Assembly: GCF_001905845.1 (NCBI RefSeq)
Contig: NZ_LIVZ01000004.1
Location: 248,001-312,000, forward strand
Source: Streptomyces sp. TSRI0107
Lineage (GTDB): Bacteria; Actinomycetota; Actinomycetes; Streptomycetales; Streptomycetaceae
Direction: 5' to 3'
Length of the DNA: 64,000 nucleotides
In this document: positions 33,726 to 42,849 of the stretch, in pieces
Numbering within the stretch: position 1 is the stretch's first letter
Layout: every line of letters begins with the position of its first letter
Translations under genes and position numbers: made by a program
The notes under the pieces: generated by a model
The model's input: only the letters and a program-made list of their open reading frames with translations
The model's database searches: none
What the model was told of the DNA's origin: nothing

Positions 33726-34772
33726 CTACTCGGTCTTGACCTTGATCTGGCCGGAGGTGATGCCCTCCTTGGCCTTGGCCACGGCGTCCGTCAGGCCCTC
33801 GACCTTGGCGAACTCGGGGTTGCTCTCGGCGAGGCCGACGCCGTTGACCTTCAGGTCGAAGGTCTGGGTGCCGGTCAGCGGCTTGCCGTCCTCGACGGAC
33901 TTGGCGAGCGTGTAGACCGCGCCGCCGACGTCCTTCAGAGCGGAGGTGAGGATGAACTTCTTGTACGACGCGAGGGCTTCCTGCTGGTACTGGTCGGAGT
34001 CGACACCGATCGCCCAGACCTTTGCCTTGGCGGCGGCCTCGATCACGCCCTGCCCGGAGAGACCGGCCGCCTGGTAGACGACGTCGGCCTTCTTCTCGAT
34101 CTGGCCCTCGGCGGCGGCCTTGCCCTTGTCGGGGCTGGAGAAGCCGCCCTCCTCGGCCGTCTGGGTCAGGTACTGGGAGAGCACCTTCACCTTGGGGTTC
34201 GTCGCCTTGACGCCCTGCTCGAAGCCGGCCTCGAACTTGTGGATCAGCGGGATGTCCACACCGCCGATGAAGCCGACGGTGTTCGTCTTGGTGGCCTTGG
34301 CGGCCGCGACACCGGCGAGGTAGGAGGCCTGCTCCTCGGCGAAGACCAGGGAGGCGACGTTGTCGCCCTCGACGACCGAGTCGACGATGCCGAAGGTGGT
34401 GTCCGGGTAGTCCTTGGCGACGGCCTCCATGGCGGGGCCGTAGGCGAAGCCGACGCCGATCACCGGGTTGTAGCCCTGCTTGGCGAGGGACGCCAGGCGC
34501 TGCTCCTTGTCGGCGTCCGTCTCGCCCTCGGTGGGCTCGATGTCGGCGGTCTTGTAGCCGAACTCGTCCTTGGCCTTGGTCAGACCGGCGTACGCGGCGT
34601 CGTTGAAGGACTGGTCGCCCTTGCCGCCGATGTCGTACGCGATGGCGAGACCGAGGTTCTCCTTCTCGCCGTCGCCGCCACTCTCACTGCTGGTGCCACC
34701 GCAGGCGGTGGCGGCGAGCGCGAGCGACGCGACCCCCACCGCGACGCGGGTCAGTCTGGATATCCGACGCAT
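33726..34772 (-). CDS. BMP-family nucleoside-binding lipoprotein 2
   Basis: A 348-residue paralogue of the preceding protein with the same layout: lipobox ATAC (Cys24), IAYDIGGKGDQSFNDAAY, NPVIGVGFAYG, FIGGVDIPLIHKF and GQGVIEAA. Differences cluster in the surface loops and the N-terminal linker (SSESGGDGEKE here). The ATG at 34772 is taken as the start because the earlier in-frame codon is a TTG. The gene has its own operator and terminator, so the two receptors can be expressed independently. A difference in nucleoside preference is likely but not readable from the sequence. Confidence 0.93.
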   Translation of the reverse strand: MRRISRLTRVAVGVASLALAATACGGTSSESGGDGEKENLGLAIAYDIGGKGDQSFNDAAYAGLTKAKDEFGYKTADIEPTEGETDADKEQRLASLAKQGYNPVIGVGFAYGPAMEAVAKDYPDTTFGIVDSVVEGDNVASLVFAEEQASYLAGVAAAKATKTNTVGFIGGVDIPLIHKFEAGFEQGVKATNPKVKVLSQYLTQTAEEGGFSSPDKGKAAAEGQIEKKADVVYQAAGLSGQGVIEAAAKAKVWAIGVDSDQYQQEALASYKKFILTSALKDVGGAVYTLAKSVEDGKPLTGTQTFDLKVNGVGLAESNPEFAKVEGLTDAVAKAKEGITSGQIKVKTE

Positions 34773-34826
34773 CTGAAGTTCCCCATTCTCCAAAGCCCCG
34801 CAGTGGGTGCTCGGTTCCGGCGCACA

Positions 34827-34840
34827 TTAACGCGCGTAGA
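34827..34840. promoter_or_regulatory. putative nucleoside-regulon operator (copy 6)
   Basis: TTAACGCGCGTAGA, identical to copy 5, lies 54 bp upstream of the second lipoprotein gene. Confidence 0.72.
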
Positions 34841-34962
34841 AACTCCAGGGAACGGGGTTCCCCGTGGCCGTTATCCATTCGTGCCGGTGGCCCGTTACGT
34901 GCGGGTGAACCACCGGCTCGAAAGGTGTGCTCCGGACACATCCAGGCTGCATCCGGGGCCCG

Positions 34963-34978
34963 CCGGGCACAAGCCCGG
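34963..34978 (-). terminator. short hairpin after the amidohydrolase gene
   Basis: CCGGGC-ACAA-GCCCGG forms a 6-bp stem 12 bp past the amidohydrolase stop. It is short, so its activity is uncertain. Confidence 0.45.
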
Positions 34979-34989
34979 ACGGGTGCGGC

Positions 34990-36222
34990 CTAGCGGCCGC
35001 CGTCCAGGAGGGCCGCCGCGGTGAAGAGTTCCACGCCGACCGTGATCGCGTGCTCGTCGACGTCGAAGTCGCCCTGGTGGAGATCGCGGACGGTGCGCTC
35101 GCCGGGGACCCGGACGCCGAGGCGGGCCATCGCGCCCGGGACGTGCTCCAGGTACCAGGAGAAGTCCTCGCCGCCGAGGCTCTGCTCGGTGCCCTCGACT
35201 GAGTCCATGCCGCGACGGATGGTCATGGCGTCGCGGAGCAGTTCGGTGACGCCGGGTTCGTTGACCACCGGCGGGACGCCGCGGACGTAGTTGATCTCCG
35301 ACTTGGCCCGGTGCAGGCCCGCGACCTCGTCGATCGCCGCGTGCACCAGGTCCGGCGCCTGCCGCCAGGCCTCCAGGTCGAGGCAGCGGACGGTGCCCGA
35401 CAGCTCGGCGTGCTGCGGGATGACGTTCGGGGCGTGGCCGGACTCGATCCGGCCCCAGGTGACCGAGAGGCCGCTGCGGGCGTCGACGCGGCGGGCGACG
35501 ATCGCGGGGACGTCGGTGACCACCCGGGCCACCGCCGTGACCAGGTCGGTCGTCAGGTGGGGGCGGGCGGTGTGGCCGCCGGGGCCGTCCAGCGCGATCT
35601 CCAGCCGGTCGCAGGCGGAGGTGATCGGGCCGTGCCGCAGTCCGATGCGCCCGGCGTCGACGCGCGGGTCGCAGTGCACGGCGATGATCCGGGCCACCCC
35701 GTCCAGCGCCCCGCTCTCGATGGCCTCGGCGGCGCCGCCGGGGAGGACTTCCTCGGCGGGCTGGAAGATCAGCCGGACGGGGCGCGGCAGCAGGCCCTGC
35801 TGGTGCAGCTCGGCGAGGAGCAGCCCGGCGCCGAGGACGACCGTCGTGTGGACGTCGTGACCGCAGGCGTGGCAGCGGTCCGGGACCGTCGACCGGTAGG
35901 CGCACTCGGTCTTGGCGTCCGGGATCGGCAGCGCGTCGATGTCGGCGCGCATCGCCAGCATCTCGGGGCCGCCGCTCCACTGCCCGCCGTCGGCGCCGAT
36001 GTCACAGACGAGGCCGGTGCCGGCCGGGAGTACCCGGGGCTTGAGGCCGGCCTGCTCCAGGCGGGCCTTGATCGCCTTGGTGGTGCGGAACTCCTGGTTG
36101 CCCAGCTCCGGGTGCATGTGCAGGTCACGGCGGAACGCGACGAGCTCGGCTCGCAGGGGTTCCGGCAACGTGCCCGGCAGCACCGCTTCGCCGGGGAGGT
36201 CGGCCTCGGACTCCAGTGACAT
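34990..36222 (-). CDS. M20 family amidohydrolase
   Basis: A 410-residue M20D metallopeptidase/amidohydrolase. Metal ligands are visible in CHACGHDVHT and QPAEEVLPGGA. The LRADIDALPI segment and the dimerisation lid starting GPGGHTARPH follow, with a late GGEDFSWY. The start is uncertain: ATG 36222 is used here, with an in-frame GTG at 36234 as alternative. This class hydrolyses N-acyl amino acids or related amides. The gene lies upstream of the nucleoside-import genes on the same strand but without their operator, so no link to them is implied. In Streptomyces genomes it is often found near BMP genes. Confidence 0.9.
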   Translation of the reverse strand: MSLESEADLPGEAVLPGTLPEPLRAELVAFRRDLHMHPELGNQEFRTTKAIKARLEQAGLKPRVLPAGTGLVCDIGADGGQWSGGPEMLAMRADIDALPIPDAKTECAYRSTVPDRCHACGHDVHTTVVLGAGLLLAELHQQGLLPRPVRLIFQPAEEVLPGGAAEAIESGALDGVARIIAVHCDPRVDAGRIGLRHGPITSACDRLEIALDGPGGHTARPHLTTDLVTAVARVVTDVPAIVARRVDARSGLSVTWGRIESGHAPNVIPQHAELSGTVRCLDLEAWRQAPDLVHAAIDEVAGLHRAKSEINYVRGVPPVVNEPGVTELLRDAMTIRRGMDSVEGTEQSLGGEDFSWYLEHVPGAMARLGVRVPGERTVRDLHQGDFDVDEHAITVGVELFTAAALLDGGR

Positions 36223-36467
36223 CAATTGCTTCACCCTCTGAAGGGTAGGACGCCCGGGCGGCCGACTGTCCTGAGATCAACAAAAAATCAGCCCGTTAGG
36301 GGAAGAAAAACCGACCGCCGTGCGCATAGGTACCGGGTGGGGTGGGTAAACTCGCGCGGCTCGGCCGACCGCGACGACCGTCCGGACCGGTGCGAGGCCC
36401 ACCCACTTCTCCACGGATACCACGCCCTGCCCCACCCACGCTTTTCCGTTCACCTACCGGAACACGG

Positions 36468-36809
36468 CTACGGCTGCTCCGCGCGGAGTCTTTCCGCCCG
36501 CGCGGCGGGGTCGTAGGCCGGGCCCACGCCGTCGGCCAGGACGACGTCGCCCTGTATGTGGTCGGTGCGCAGCCGGAGGATCGCCTGGTAGGCCGGTGAG
36601 GCGTACCAGGCGCGGGCCATGCCGAGGTCCGGGAACTCGATCAGCACGATGCTGCCGGGCCAGCTGCCCTCCAGTACCTCCGCCGGCGGGCCGTGCACGA
36701 CGAACCGGCCCTGGAAGGGGTCGAGGGTGGCCTGGATGCGGCGCAGGTACTCCAGGATGTCGGGATGGTGCCGGCGGCTGCGCAGATGGGCGAGACCATA
36801 GGCGGGCAC
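36468..36809 (-). CDS. DUF1330 protein
   Basis: A 113-residue dimeric alpha-beta barrel-like protein. RFVVHGPPAEVLEGSWPGSIVLIEFPD, read in overlapping parts around residues 34-60, and ARAWYASPAYQAIL (65-78) match DUF1330, including the W-Y-x-S-x-x-Y motif. GTG 36809 has an AAGGAGG ribosome site. The function of this family is unknown. The upstream 36235-36467 spacer holds no gene that I can see; a short -10-like TAAACT occurs near 36347. Confidence 0.82.
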   Translation of the reverse strand: MPAYGLAHLRSRRHHPDILEYLRRIQATLDPFQGRFVVHGPPAEVLEGSWPGSIVLIEFPDLGMARAWYASPAYQAILRLRTDHIQGDVVLADGVGPAYDPAARAERLRAEQP

Positions 36810-36968
36810 GGGGCCTCCTTCGGCCGAACGGGTGGTCCGCCCGACCGTAGCCAGGGGTCCGTGCCGCCGCGATTACCCCGGAGGTAAGCGCCCGCCGCAC
36901 CAGTTGTGAAGCGTTCGCCGCTCCGGCTGTGACGCGCCCGCCGCTCCGGCGGAGGGCGCCCGCCGCCC

Positions 36969-38045
36969 CTACACCGCCTGGACCGCCGACAGCCGGTGCA
37001 CGTCCCGGGCCGTCCCCGTCACCCCGTCCAGGAAACCCTGGGCGCGCGGGGAGGCCGTGCGGGTGAGCCAGGCGGGGTCGATGTCACAGACCGCGACGCG
37101 GACCTCGGTGCCGGCGAGGGCCAGCGGGAGGGTGTGGACGACGGTCGAGGGGAAGCTGAGGACCGTACGGCCGATCGGGCCCCGGCGGGCGATCAGCTCC
37201 AGCGGGAGGTCGGGGCGGACCACCTCCAGGCCGGTCTCCACCGCCAGCCGGTGGAGTTTCTCCGCGCTCTCGCGGCGGTGGGCGAAGTAGCGCAGCGCGC
37301 CGTGGGCACGGGCCAGGGAGGTCACGGCGGCCAGGTAACGGTCGCCGTCGACGACCCCGGTCTCCACCAGGGAGGTGCCGACCATGTCGGCGCCCTTGGT
37401 GATGCGGGGCGGGCCGAAGCGGGCCCGGGTCCAGGAGAAGTCGTTGGCCCGGACGGTCACCCCGCCCGGCGTCTCCTCTATGGGCATGGAGGAGAAGATC
37501 TCGACCCTGCGGTCCGCCGCCGGGGTGAGGCGGCGGCGGGCCGAGGACGACACCGGGGCGAACGCCAGGTCGCGGGGCCCGGGGCGGGTGCCCTTGCGGT
37601 GCCAGCGGACCAGGCGTTCGCCGCGGGCCAGCTGGGTGACGAACTCCATGGTCGCCGTGCCGTCGTCGACGACGACCAGGTCACGGGCCCGGGTGATGGT
37701 CAGCAGCAGCTGGACGTAGCGCGAGAACGGGTCCCCCATGACGATGCGGTCCGCGCGGCGCAGCGCCCCCGTGAGCCCGCCGACCGTCTGGAAGGGTGCC
37801 AGCGCGCCGCCGCGCGCCTCCTCCCAGCGGACCTCGTGGCCCTCCTGACGGGCCAGCTCCGCCATCCGGCGCAGCTGGCCGCGGGTCATCGGGTCGACGG
37901 GCGACAGGACCACCAGGGTGAGCCCCGCGCCGGGCGCGTGGGCGTGCGCCCACTCCAGCACGTTCAGCAGCTGTACCGGACTCTCGACGAACGCGAGGGT
38001 GTGCGGTCCGGCATTCGGGCCGGCATGACCGGCGCGGGGGCTCAT
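36969..38045 (-). CDS. putative sialyltransferase-like glycosyltransferase
   Basis: A 358-residue protein without a confident family. It starts TLAFVESPVQLLNVLEWAHAH, a pattern shared by bacterial GT52/polysialyltransferase-like enzymes, and has IVMGDPFSRYVQLLL, then VVVDDGTATMEF, resembling the (D/E)-D-G motif of those enzymes. It is the last gene of a minus-strand run with neuB, neuA and another glycosyltransferase, separated from neuB by 48 bp. Transfer of a CMP-activated nonulosonic acid to a polymer is the best inference. It is not certain that it is catalytically active. Confidence 0.6.
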   Translation of the reverse strand: MSPRAGHAGPNAGPHTLAFVESPVQLLNVLEWAHAHAPGAGLTLVVLSPVDPMTRGQLRRMAELARQEGHEVRWEEARGGALAPFQTVGGLTGALRRADRIVMGDPFSRYVQLLLTITRARDLVVVDDGTATMEFVTQLARGERLVRWHRKGTRPGPRDLAFAPVSSSARRRLTPAADRRVEIFSSMPIEETPGGVTVRANDFSWTRARFGPPRITKGADMVGTSLVETGVVDGDRYLAAVTSLARAHGALRYFAHRRESAEKLHRLAVETGLEVVRPDLPLELIARRGPIGRTVLSFPSTVVHTLPLALAGTEVRVAVCDIDPAWLTRTASPRAQGFLDGVTGTARDVHRLSAVQAV

Positions 38046-38093
38046 CGGCGTACGACCGTCCCGTCGTATGGGGGGTGTGGGGGTTCGGCTCGG

Positions 38094-39032
38094 TCAGACG
38101 GTGACGGGCTCGCCCGCCGCCGCGGCGATCTCGGCCTCGGCGACCACGCCGGTGACGCGGCGCAGCTTCTTCATCGGGCCCAGCTCGGAGTCGTAGACCT
38201 TCTTCACGCCGTCACCGAGGGAGGCCTCGATGGTGCGGATGTCGCGGACCAGGCGGGAAAGGCCCTGCGGCTCGACGGAGGCGGCCTGGTCGGAGCCCCA
38301 CATGGCGCGGTCGAGGGTGATGTGGCGCTCGACGAAGACGGCACCGAGGGCGACGGCGGCGAGGGTGGTCTGCAGGCCGGTCTCGTGGCCGGAGTAGCCG
38401 ATCGGGACGTTCGGGTACTCCTTCTCCAGCGTGTTGATCACGCGGAGGTTCAGCTCCTCGGCCTTCGCCGGGTAGGTGGAGGTGGCGTGGCAGAGCAGGA
38501 TGTTGTCGCTGCCCAGCACCTCGACCGCGTGGCGGATCTGCTTCGGGGTGGACATGCCGGTGGAGAGGATGATCGTGCGGCCGGTGCCGCGCAGGGCGCG
38601 CAGCAGCTCGTCGTCCGTGAGGGAGGCGGAGGCCACCTTGTGGGCGGGGACGTCGAACTTCTCCAGGAAGGCGACGGCCTCGGTGTCCCACGGGGAGGCG
38701 AACCAGTCGATCCCCTTCTCCTTGCAGTACTCGTCGATCTGGCGGTACTCGTCCTCGCCGAACTCCACGCGGTGGCGGTAGTCGATGTACGTCATCCGGC
38801 CCCAGGGGGTGTCGCGCTCGATGTCCCACTGGTCGCGCGGGGTGCAGATCTCCGGGGTGCGCTTCTGGAACTTGACCGCGTCGCAGCCCGCCTCGGCGGC
38901 CACGTCGATCAGCTTGAAGGCGTTCTCCAGCTCGCCGTTGTGGTTGATGCCGATCTCGCCGGTGATGTAGACGGGGCGGCCGGGGCCGGCCTCACGGGAA
39001 CCGAGCGTGCGCAGACGGGAGTTGGTGCTCAT
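38094..39032 (-). CDS. neuB: NeuB-type nonulosonic acid synthase lacking the SAF domain
   Basis: A 312-residue NeuB-family synthase that condenses PEP with a C6 aldose (ManNAc, mannose or a 6-phosphate) to make a 9-carbon nonulosonic acid. Visible motifs are ITGEIGINHNG near the N-terminus, AVKFQKRTPE, STGMSTPKQI and the GYSGHE metal site. Classical NeuB has ~350 residues and ends in an SAF (antifreeze-like) domain; this protein stops soon after KKLRRVTGVVAEAEI and lacks it. No epimerase (NeuC) gene is nearby, so the product could be Kdn, made from mannose, rather than Neu5Ac. ATG 39032 is 14 bp after the neuA stop. Confidence 0.9.
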   Translation of the reverse strand: MSTNSRLRTLGSREAGPGRPVYITGEIGINHNGELENAFKLIDVAAEAGCDAVKFQKRTPEICTPRDQWDIERDTPWGRMTYIDYRHRVEFGEDEYRQIDEYCKEKGIDWFASPWDTEAVAFLEKFDVPAHKVASASLTDDELLRALRGTGRTIILSTGMSTPKQIRHAVEVLGSDNILLCHATSTYPAKAEELNLRVINTLEKEYPNVPIGYSGHETGLQTTLAAVALGAVFVERHITLDRAMWGSDQAASVEPQGLSRLVRDIRTIEASLGDGVKKVYDSELGPMKKLRRVTGVVAEAEIAAAAGEPVTV

Positions 39033-39046
39033 GACTGGAACGTTCC

Positions 39047-40288
39047 TTACCTGGTGGTGGGGGCGGGAGAGTCGAGAGAGGGTCCGAGGATCCAGCCGGC
39101 GATCTCTCGGATCGCGCCGTCGCCACCGGGGACGGTGGTGACCGCGCGTGCGGCGCCGCGAACGACGTCGTGGGCACTGGCGACCGCTACGGGCCAGCCG
39201 ACGAGGGCGAAGCAGCCCAGGTCGTTGACGTCGTTGCCGACGTAGAGCACGCGCTCCGGCGCGATGCCCTGTTCCTCGCACCACTGCTTGAGCGCGAGGT
39301 CCTTGCGGTCGATGCCGTGCAGCACCGGGAGCCTGAGCTTCCGGGCCCGCGCGGCGACGACCGGGTTCTGTTCCGTGGACAGGATCAGCAGCTTCAGGCC
39401 CGACCTGCGCAGGGCAGCGATGCCGAGTCCGTCGCCGCGGTGCACGGAGACGAACTCCCGTCCGTCGGAGTCGATCAGCACCCGGTCGTCCGTCTGGGTG
39501 CCGTCGAAGTCGAGTACGACCGCGTCGATGTCGTCGGCGGTCGGCAGGGCGCCGGGCCGTTCCGCGTCGAACAGCGGCGCGAGGGCCCTGGCGCGGGCGA
39601 GGTCGTGCGGGTCGTCGATCTCCAGGACCCGCGCCGGGTCCGTGCGCACCAGTTCCGTACGGCCGAAGAAGCGGTGCCGGTGCTCGCGGAAGCCGGGCGC
39701 GTCCATCGCGTAGGCGGCGCCGGTCTCCAGCAGGTCCTGGGGGCGGTCCTGGCGGCGGGGCCGGAACGACTTGTCGTGGTTGACGCCGAAGGCGCCCTCG
39801 TCGTCGCCGTCGGGGGCGTCGCGCCAGACGAAGCCGTGGAAGGGCGCGACGGTGACGGCGGTGTCGGCGCCGTTCTCCGCGACGGCCGCCGCGACCCCGT
39901 CGACGTCCTCGCGGACCAGGAAGGGGCTGGTGCACTGGACGAGCAGCACCACGTCGACCGGGGAGCCGTGCAGTGCCTCGTGCGTGTCCATGGCGTGCAG
40001 GACGGCCGCCTCGGAGGTGGCCGTGTCGCCGGCGATGGCGGCGGGGCGCAGCACGACCTCGGCGCCGGCCGCGCGGGCCGCCTCGGCGATGGCCTGGTCG
40101 TCCGTCGACACCACGACGTCGGTCACCAGCCGGGTCGCCCGGCATTCGCGGACCGCGCGGGCGACCAGCGGAACACCGCCGACCGGGGCGAGGTTCTTCG
40201 CGGGCACGCCCTTGGAGCCGCCGCGCGCGGGAATCACCGCGAGCACCCGGCGCAGGGCGGTGCCTGTGCCCGTCTGCGGGTGGGACAT
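39047..40288 (-). CDS. neuA: bifunctional CMP-nonulosonate synthetase / HAD phosphatase
   Basis: A 413-residue fusion. Residues 14-235 form a CMP-sialate/KDO cytidylyltransferase with the CTP loop AVIPARGGSKGVPAKN (17-32) and LLVQCTSPFL (115-124). Residues 255-400 form a HAD phosphatase of the KdsC type with DFDGTQTDD (Asp260, Asp262), STEQNP and a late GNDVNDLG. The pairing suggests that a 9-phosphate intermediate is dephosphorylated by the C-terminal domain before or alongside CMP activation, as with Kdn in other bacteria. It is the second gene of the four-gene nonulosonate run. Confidence 0.92.
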   Translation of the reverse strand: MSHPQTGTGTALRRVLAVIPARGGSKGVPAKNLAPVGGVPLVARAVRECRATRLVTDVVVSTDDQAIAEAARAAGAEVVLRPAAIAGDTATSEAAVLHAMDTHEALHGSPVDVVLLVQCTSPFLVREDVDGVAAAVAENGADTAVTVAPFHGFVWRDAPDGDDEGAFGVNHDKSFRPRRQDRPQDLLETGAAYAMDAPGFREHRHRFFGRTELVRTDPARVLEIDDPHDLARARALAPLFDAERPGALPTADDIDAVVLDFDGTQTDDRVLIDSDGREFVSVHRGDGLGIAALRRSGLKLLILSTEQNPVVAARARKLRLPVLHGIDRKDLALKQWCEEQGIAPERVLYVGNDVNDLGCFALVGWPVAVASAHDVVRGAARAVTTVPGGDGAIREIAGWILGPSLDSPAPTTR

Positions 40289-40320
40289 GGGCTCTACTCC
40301 TTGAGGTGGGATCGCACGGC

Positions 40321-41664
40321 TCACAGCTCGCCCATCCGCCGGATCACCGGGGCCACCCGCTGCACGCCGTGCCGGTAGGCGCCGCGGGCCGCGCGGCGGA
40401 CCATCTGGCGGACCGGGCCGGGGTCCTTGTCGTGGGCGGGGGCGCCGGGCAGCGGGGTGCCGTCTGGGCCGAGGTGGTGGCGGGCGAGGATGCCGGGCAG
40501 ATAGCCGGGGGCGGTCGCCGGTGTGTAGTACGGGGTGAGCGGGGGCAGCGCGTCCGCGGCGAGCAGCTTGGCGATGCGTTCGCGGGCCGCGTCGAAGGCG
40601 GTGGCGTACTCGCCGTCGGCTTCGACGCCCTGCCGGGCCACCCAGCCGGGGTCCGGCACGGGCCGGTGGCCGGCGTCGAGCTGGTCCCAGGAGGCGAGGC
40701 AGCCGGAGCCGACGAAGTGGTGGTTGCCCAGCGCCTCGCGGATGCCGAGGTCGGTGAGGACGACGGTGGGCACGCGGCGGTGCAGGGACTCCAGCGCGGC
40801 CGTGGAGCTGACCGTGACCAGCAGGTCGGTGCGGTCCAGGACCTCGCCCATGTTGCCGTACACCAGGCGGAAGTTGGGTGGCGGGTCGAGCTTCTGCGCC
40901 AGCTTCTGGTAGGGCAGTTCCTCGATGTGCGTGGTGTGTTCGCCGGGCTTGGAGCGCAGCTTCAGCAGCACCTCGCGCTCGGGGTGCAGCCTGGCGTGCC
41001 GGACGAGCCGGTCGAGGAGGTACGCGCGGTCCTTGCGGCTGTCCGGGACGGACGGCTGGGCGGCGAAGACGACCGTGTACGGGTCGTGTTCGCCTTCGTA
41101 GGGCGCGCCGCCGAGGAACGGGAGCGCCACCTCGGTCACGGCGGAGGAGTCGGCGCCGACCCCGTCGTACACGGCGCGGAACCGCTCGGCGTCCTGGCGG
41201 GAGTTGGCGAGGACGAGGTCCGCGCCGTGCCGCAGGAGCAGGCCGTCGGCGAGCTTCTCGTAGACGACGCCGACGTAGCCGGTGACGACGACGGGCCGGT
41301 CCGCCCGGTCCTCCCACACCCGCTTCAGTCCGTGCAGCATGGCCTGGACGCCACCGCCGACCAGCGCGAGTACGAGGACGTCGTACGACTCGTGCGCCAT
41401 GGTGCGCAGGAACTCGACGGCGGTGACCTCACGCAGGGAGTCGGCGCGTACGCCCACCTCGGCGAGTTGCCGTGGGGTGGGGGTGGCGCGGCCGCGCAGC
41501 AGGAATCCGTCCAGGACCGGGGCGGCTTGCGCCGCGTCCGCGGTGACGGCTACCGCGGATGGAACCGGAACGATGCGGTCCGCGGTCAGCGCACCCCATT
41601 TCCAGCGGGTGTCGGAGTCCGCGAGTACCGCGATCCGGGTGGGCTTCGTTGTACTTGCTGGCAC
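40321..41664 (-). CDS. DUF6716 putative glycosyltransferase
   Basis: A 447-residue protein of the DUF6716 type. It begins TRIAVLADSDTRWKWGA after a short tail, has a central GYVGVVYEKLADGLLLRHGADLVLANS with a nucleotide-sugar-like fold, and a GNMGEVLDRTDLLVTVSSTAALESLHRR stretch typical of a GT-B C-terminal half (read in parts). GTG 41664 is preferred to TTG 41703. It is the first gene of the neuA-neuB operon and divergent from a GT2 gene, so it probably helps build or extend the nonulosonate-containing polymer. Donor and acceptor are unknown. Confidence 0.72.
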   Translation of the reverse strand: MPASTTKPTRIAVLADSDTRWKWGALTADRIVPVPSAVAVTADAAQAAPVLDGFLLRGRATPTPRQLAEVGVRADSLREVTAVEFLRTMAHESYDVLVLALVGGGVQAMLHGLKRVWEDRADRPVVVTGYVGVVYEKLADGLLLRHGADLVLANSRQDAERFRAVYDGVGADSSAVTEVALPFLGGAPYEGEHDPYTVVFAAQPSVPDSRKDRAYLLDRLVRHARLHPEREVLLKLRSKPGEHTTHIEELPYQKLAQKLDPPPNFRLVYGNMGEVLDRTDLLVTVSSTAALESLHRRVPTVVLTDLGIREALGNHHFVGSGCLASWDQLDAGHRPVPDPGWVARQGVEADGEYATAFDAARERIAKLLAADALPPLTPYYTPATAPGYLPGILARHHLGPDGTPLPGAPAHDKDPGPVRQMVRRAARGAYRHGVQRVAPVIRRMGEL

Positions 41665-41862
41665 GCGGAAGACGCTAGGAAGCGATTGAGAGTTATGGCC
41701 CAACCGTGACTCAACAAAAAGTTAACAGCACCCCACCGAGAGCCGAACTGGCTCGTCGCAGCCCGGGAAGTACACGGCATGCACCGTTCCGACACATGGA
41801 GTTCACCCCCCGTACCGGTACCGGAAAGTTCCGCAGCCGGGCCGCCTCCTAGGCTTTCTCGG

Positions 41863-42849
41863 GTGCCAAAGCTCTCCGTGATCGTGCCCTTCTACAACGT
41901 TCAGCAATTCGCCCCGGACACCCTCAGAAGCCTTCGCGCAAATGCTCGTCCCGACTTCGAGTTCATCCTGGTCGACGACAAATCGAAGGACGAAACACCG
42001 GCCATTCTCGAACGCGCGGCCGAAGAACTTTCCGGGCTCGCGCAGGTGCGCTGTATCCACCGGGAGGAGAACGGCGGACTCGCCACCGCGCGCAACACCG
42101 GCCTCGACGTGGCGACCGGCGAGTACCTGGCCTTCCTGGACGGTGACGACTGGCTCGCCCCCGGCTACCTGCCCGACCTGGTCGCCGCCATCGAGGGACT
42201 GGGCTGCGACTTCGTGCGCACCGACCACGTCCAGGCGACCGCGCGGGCCCGCTCCGTGCACCGGGCGCCGGTCGGGCGGCGCGGGGAGGTGCTGAACCCG
42301 CGCGAGGCGATCCTGCCCGCCGACCGCACCACCTCGGTCGACTACGCCTACGCCTGGGCCGGCGCCTTCCACCGGCGGCTGCTCGACCGGGGCCTGCTGC
42401 ACTTCACCGACGGGCTGCGCACGGCCGAGGACCGGCCGTGGATCTGGAAGCTGCACCGGGAGGCGGAGTCGTTCGCCGTGGTGGGGCTGCTCGGCGTGTT
42501 CTACCGGCGCGGGGTCGCCGGGTCGCTCACCCAGATCGGCGACGTCCGCCAGCTGGACTTCATCCGCGCCTTCGACCAGGTCGTCGGGGAGACCGCCGCG
42601 GACCGCGACGCCGACCGGCTGCTGCCGAAGGCGGTGCGCACCTACTGCGCGATCATCGCCCACCATCTCTCGGAGATCGAGAAGTTCGAGCCGGCCGTGG
42701 CCAAGCAGCTGCGGGTCATGTGCGCGGCGGCCATGAAGCGCATGCCGCAGAACGCCCTCGGCGACGTGCTCGACACCATGGACTTCCAGCGGGCCGCCAG
42801 GCTGCGGCGGCTGCGGCGCCGGATCACCAAGGGGAAGGCGGCTGCCTGA
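41863..42849 (+). CDS. GT2 glycosyltransferase, module A
   Basis: A 328-residue GT2 enzyme. The N-terminal KLSVIVPFYNV (3-13) and the FILVDDKSKDET acidic loop are the nucleotide-sugar site, and FLDGDDW is the DxD metal motif. The catalytic TAEDRPW follows near residue 190. GTG 41863 is used because residues encoded upstream of it are not homologous, and its paralogue at 47942 starts in the same way. It overlaps the polysialyltransferase-like gene by one base (TGATG). Its paralogue at 47942-48907 is followed by a similar partner gene, so the pair is a duplicated module. Confidence 0.9.
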   Translation: MPKLSVIVPFYNVQQFAPDTLRSLRANARPDFEFILVDDKSKDETPAILERAAEELSGLAQVRCIHREENGGLATARNTGLDVATGEYLAFLDGDDWLAPGYLPDLVAAIEGLGCDFVRTDHVQATARARSVHRAPVGRRGEVLNPREAILPADRTTSVDYAYAWAGAFHRRLLDRGLLHFTDGLRTAEDRPWIWKLHREAESFAVVGLLGVFYRRGVAGSLTQIGDVRQLDFIRAFDQVVGETAADRDADRLLPKAVRTYCAIIAHHLSEIEKFEPAVAKQLRVMCAAAMKRMPQNALGDVLDTMDFQRAARLRRLRRRITKGKAAA

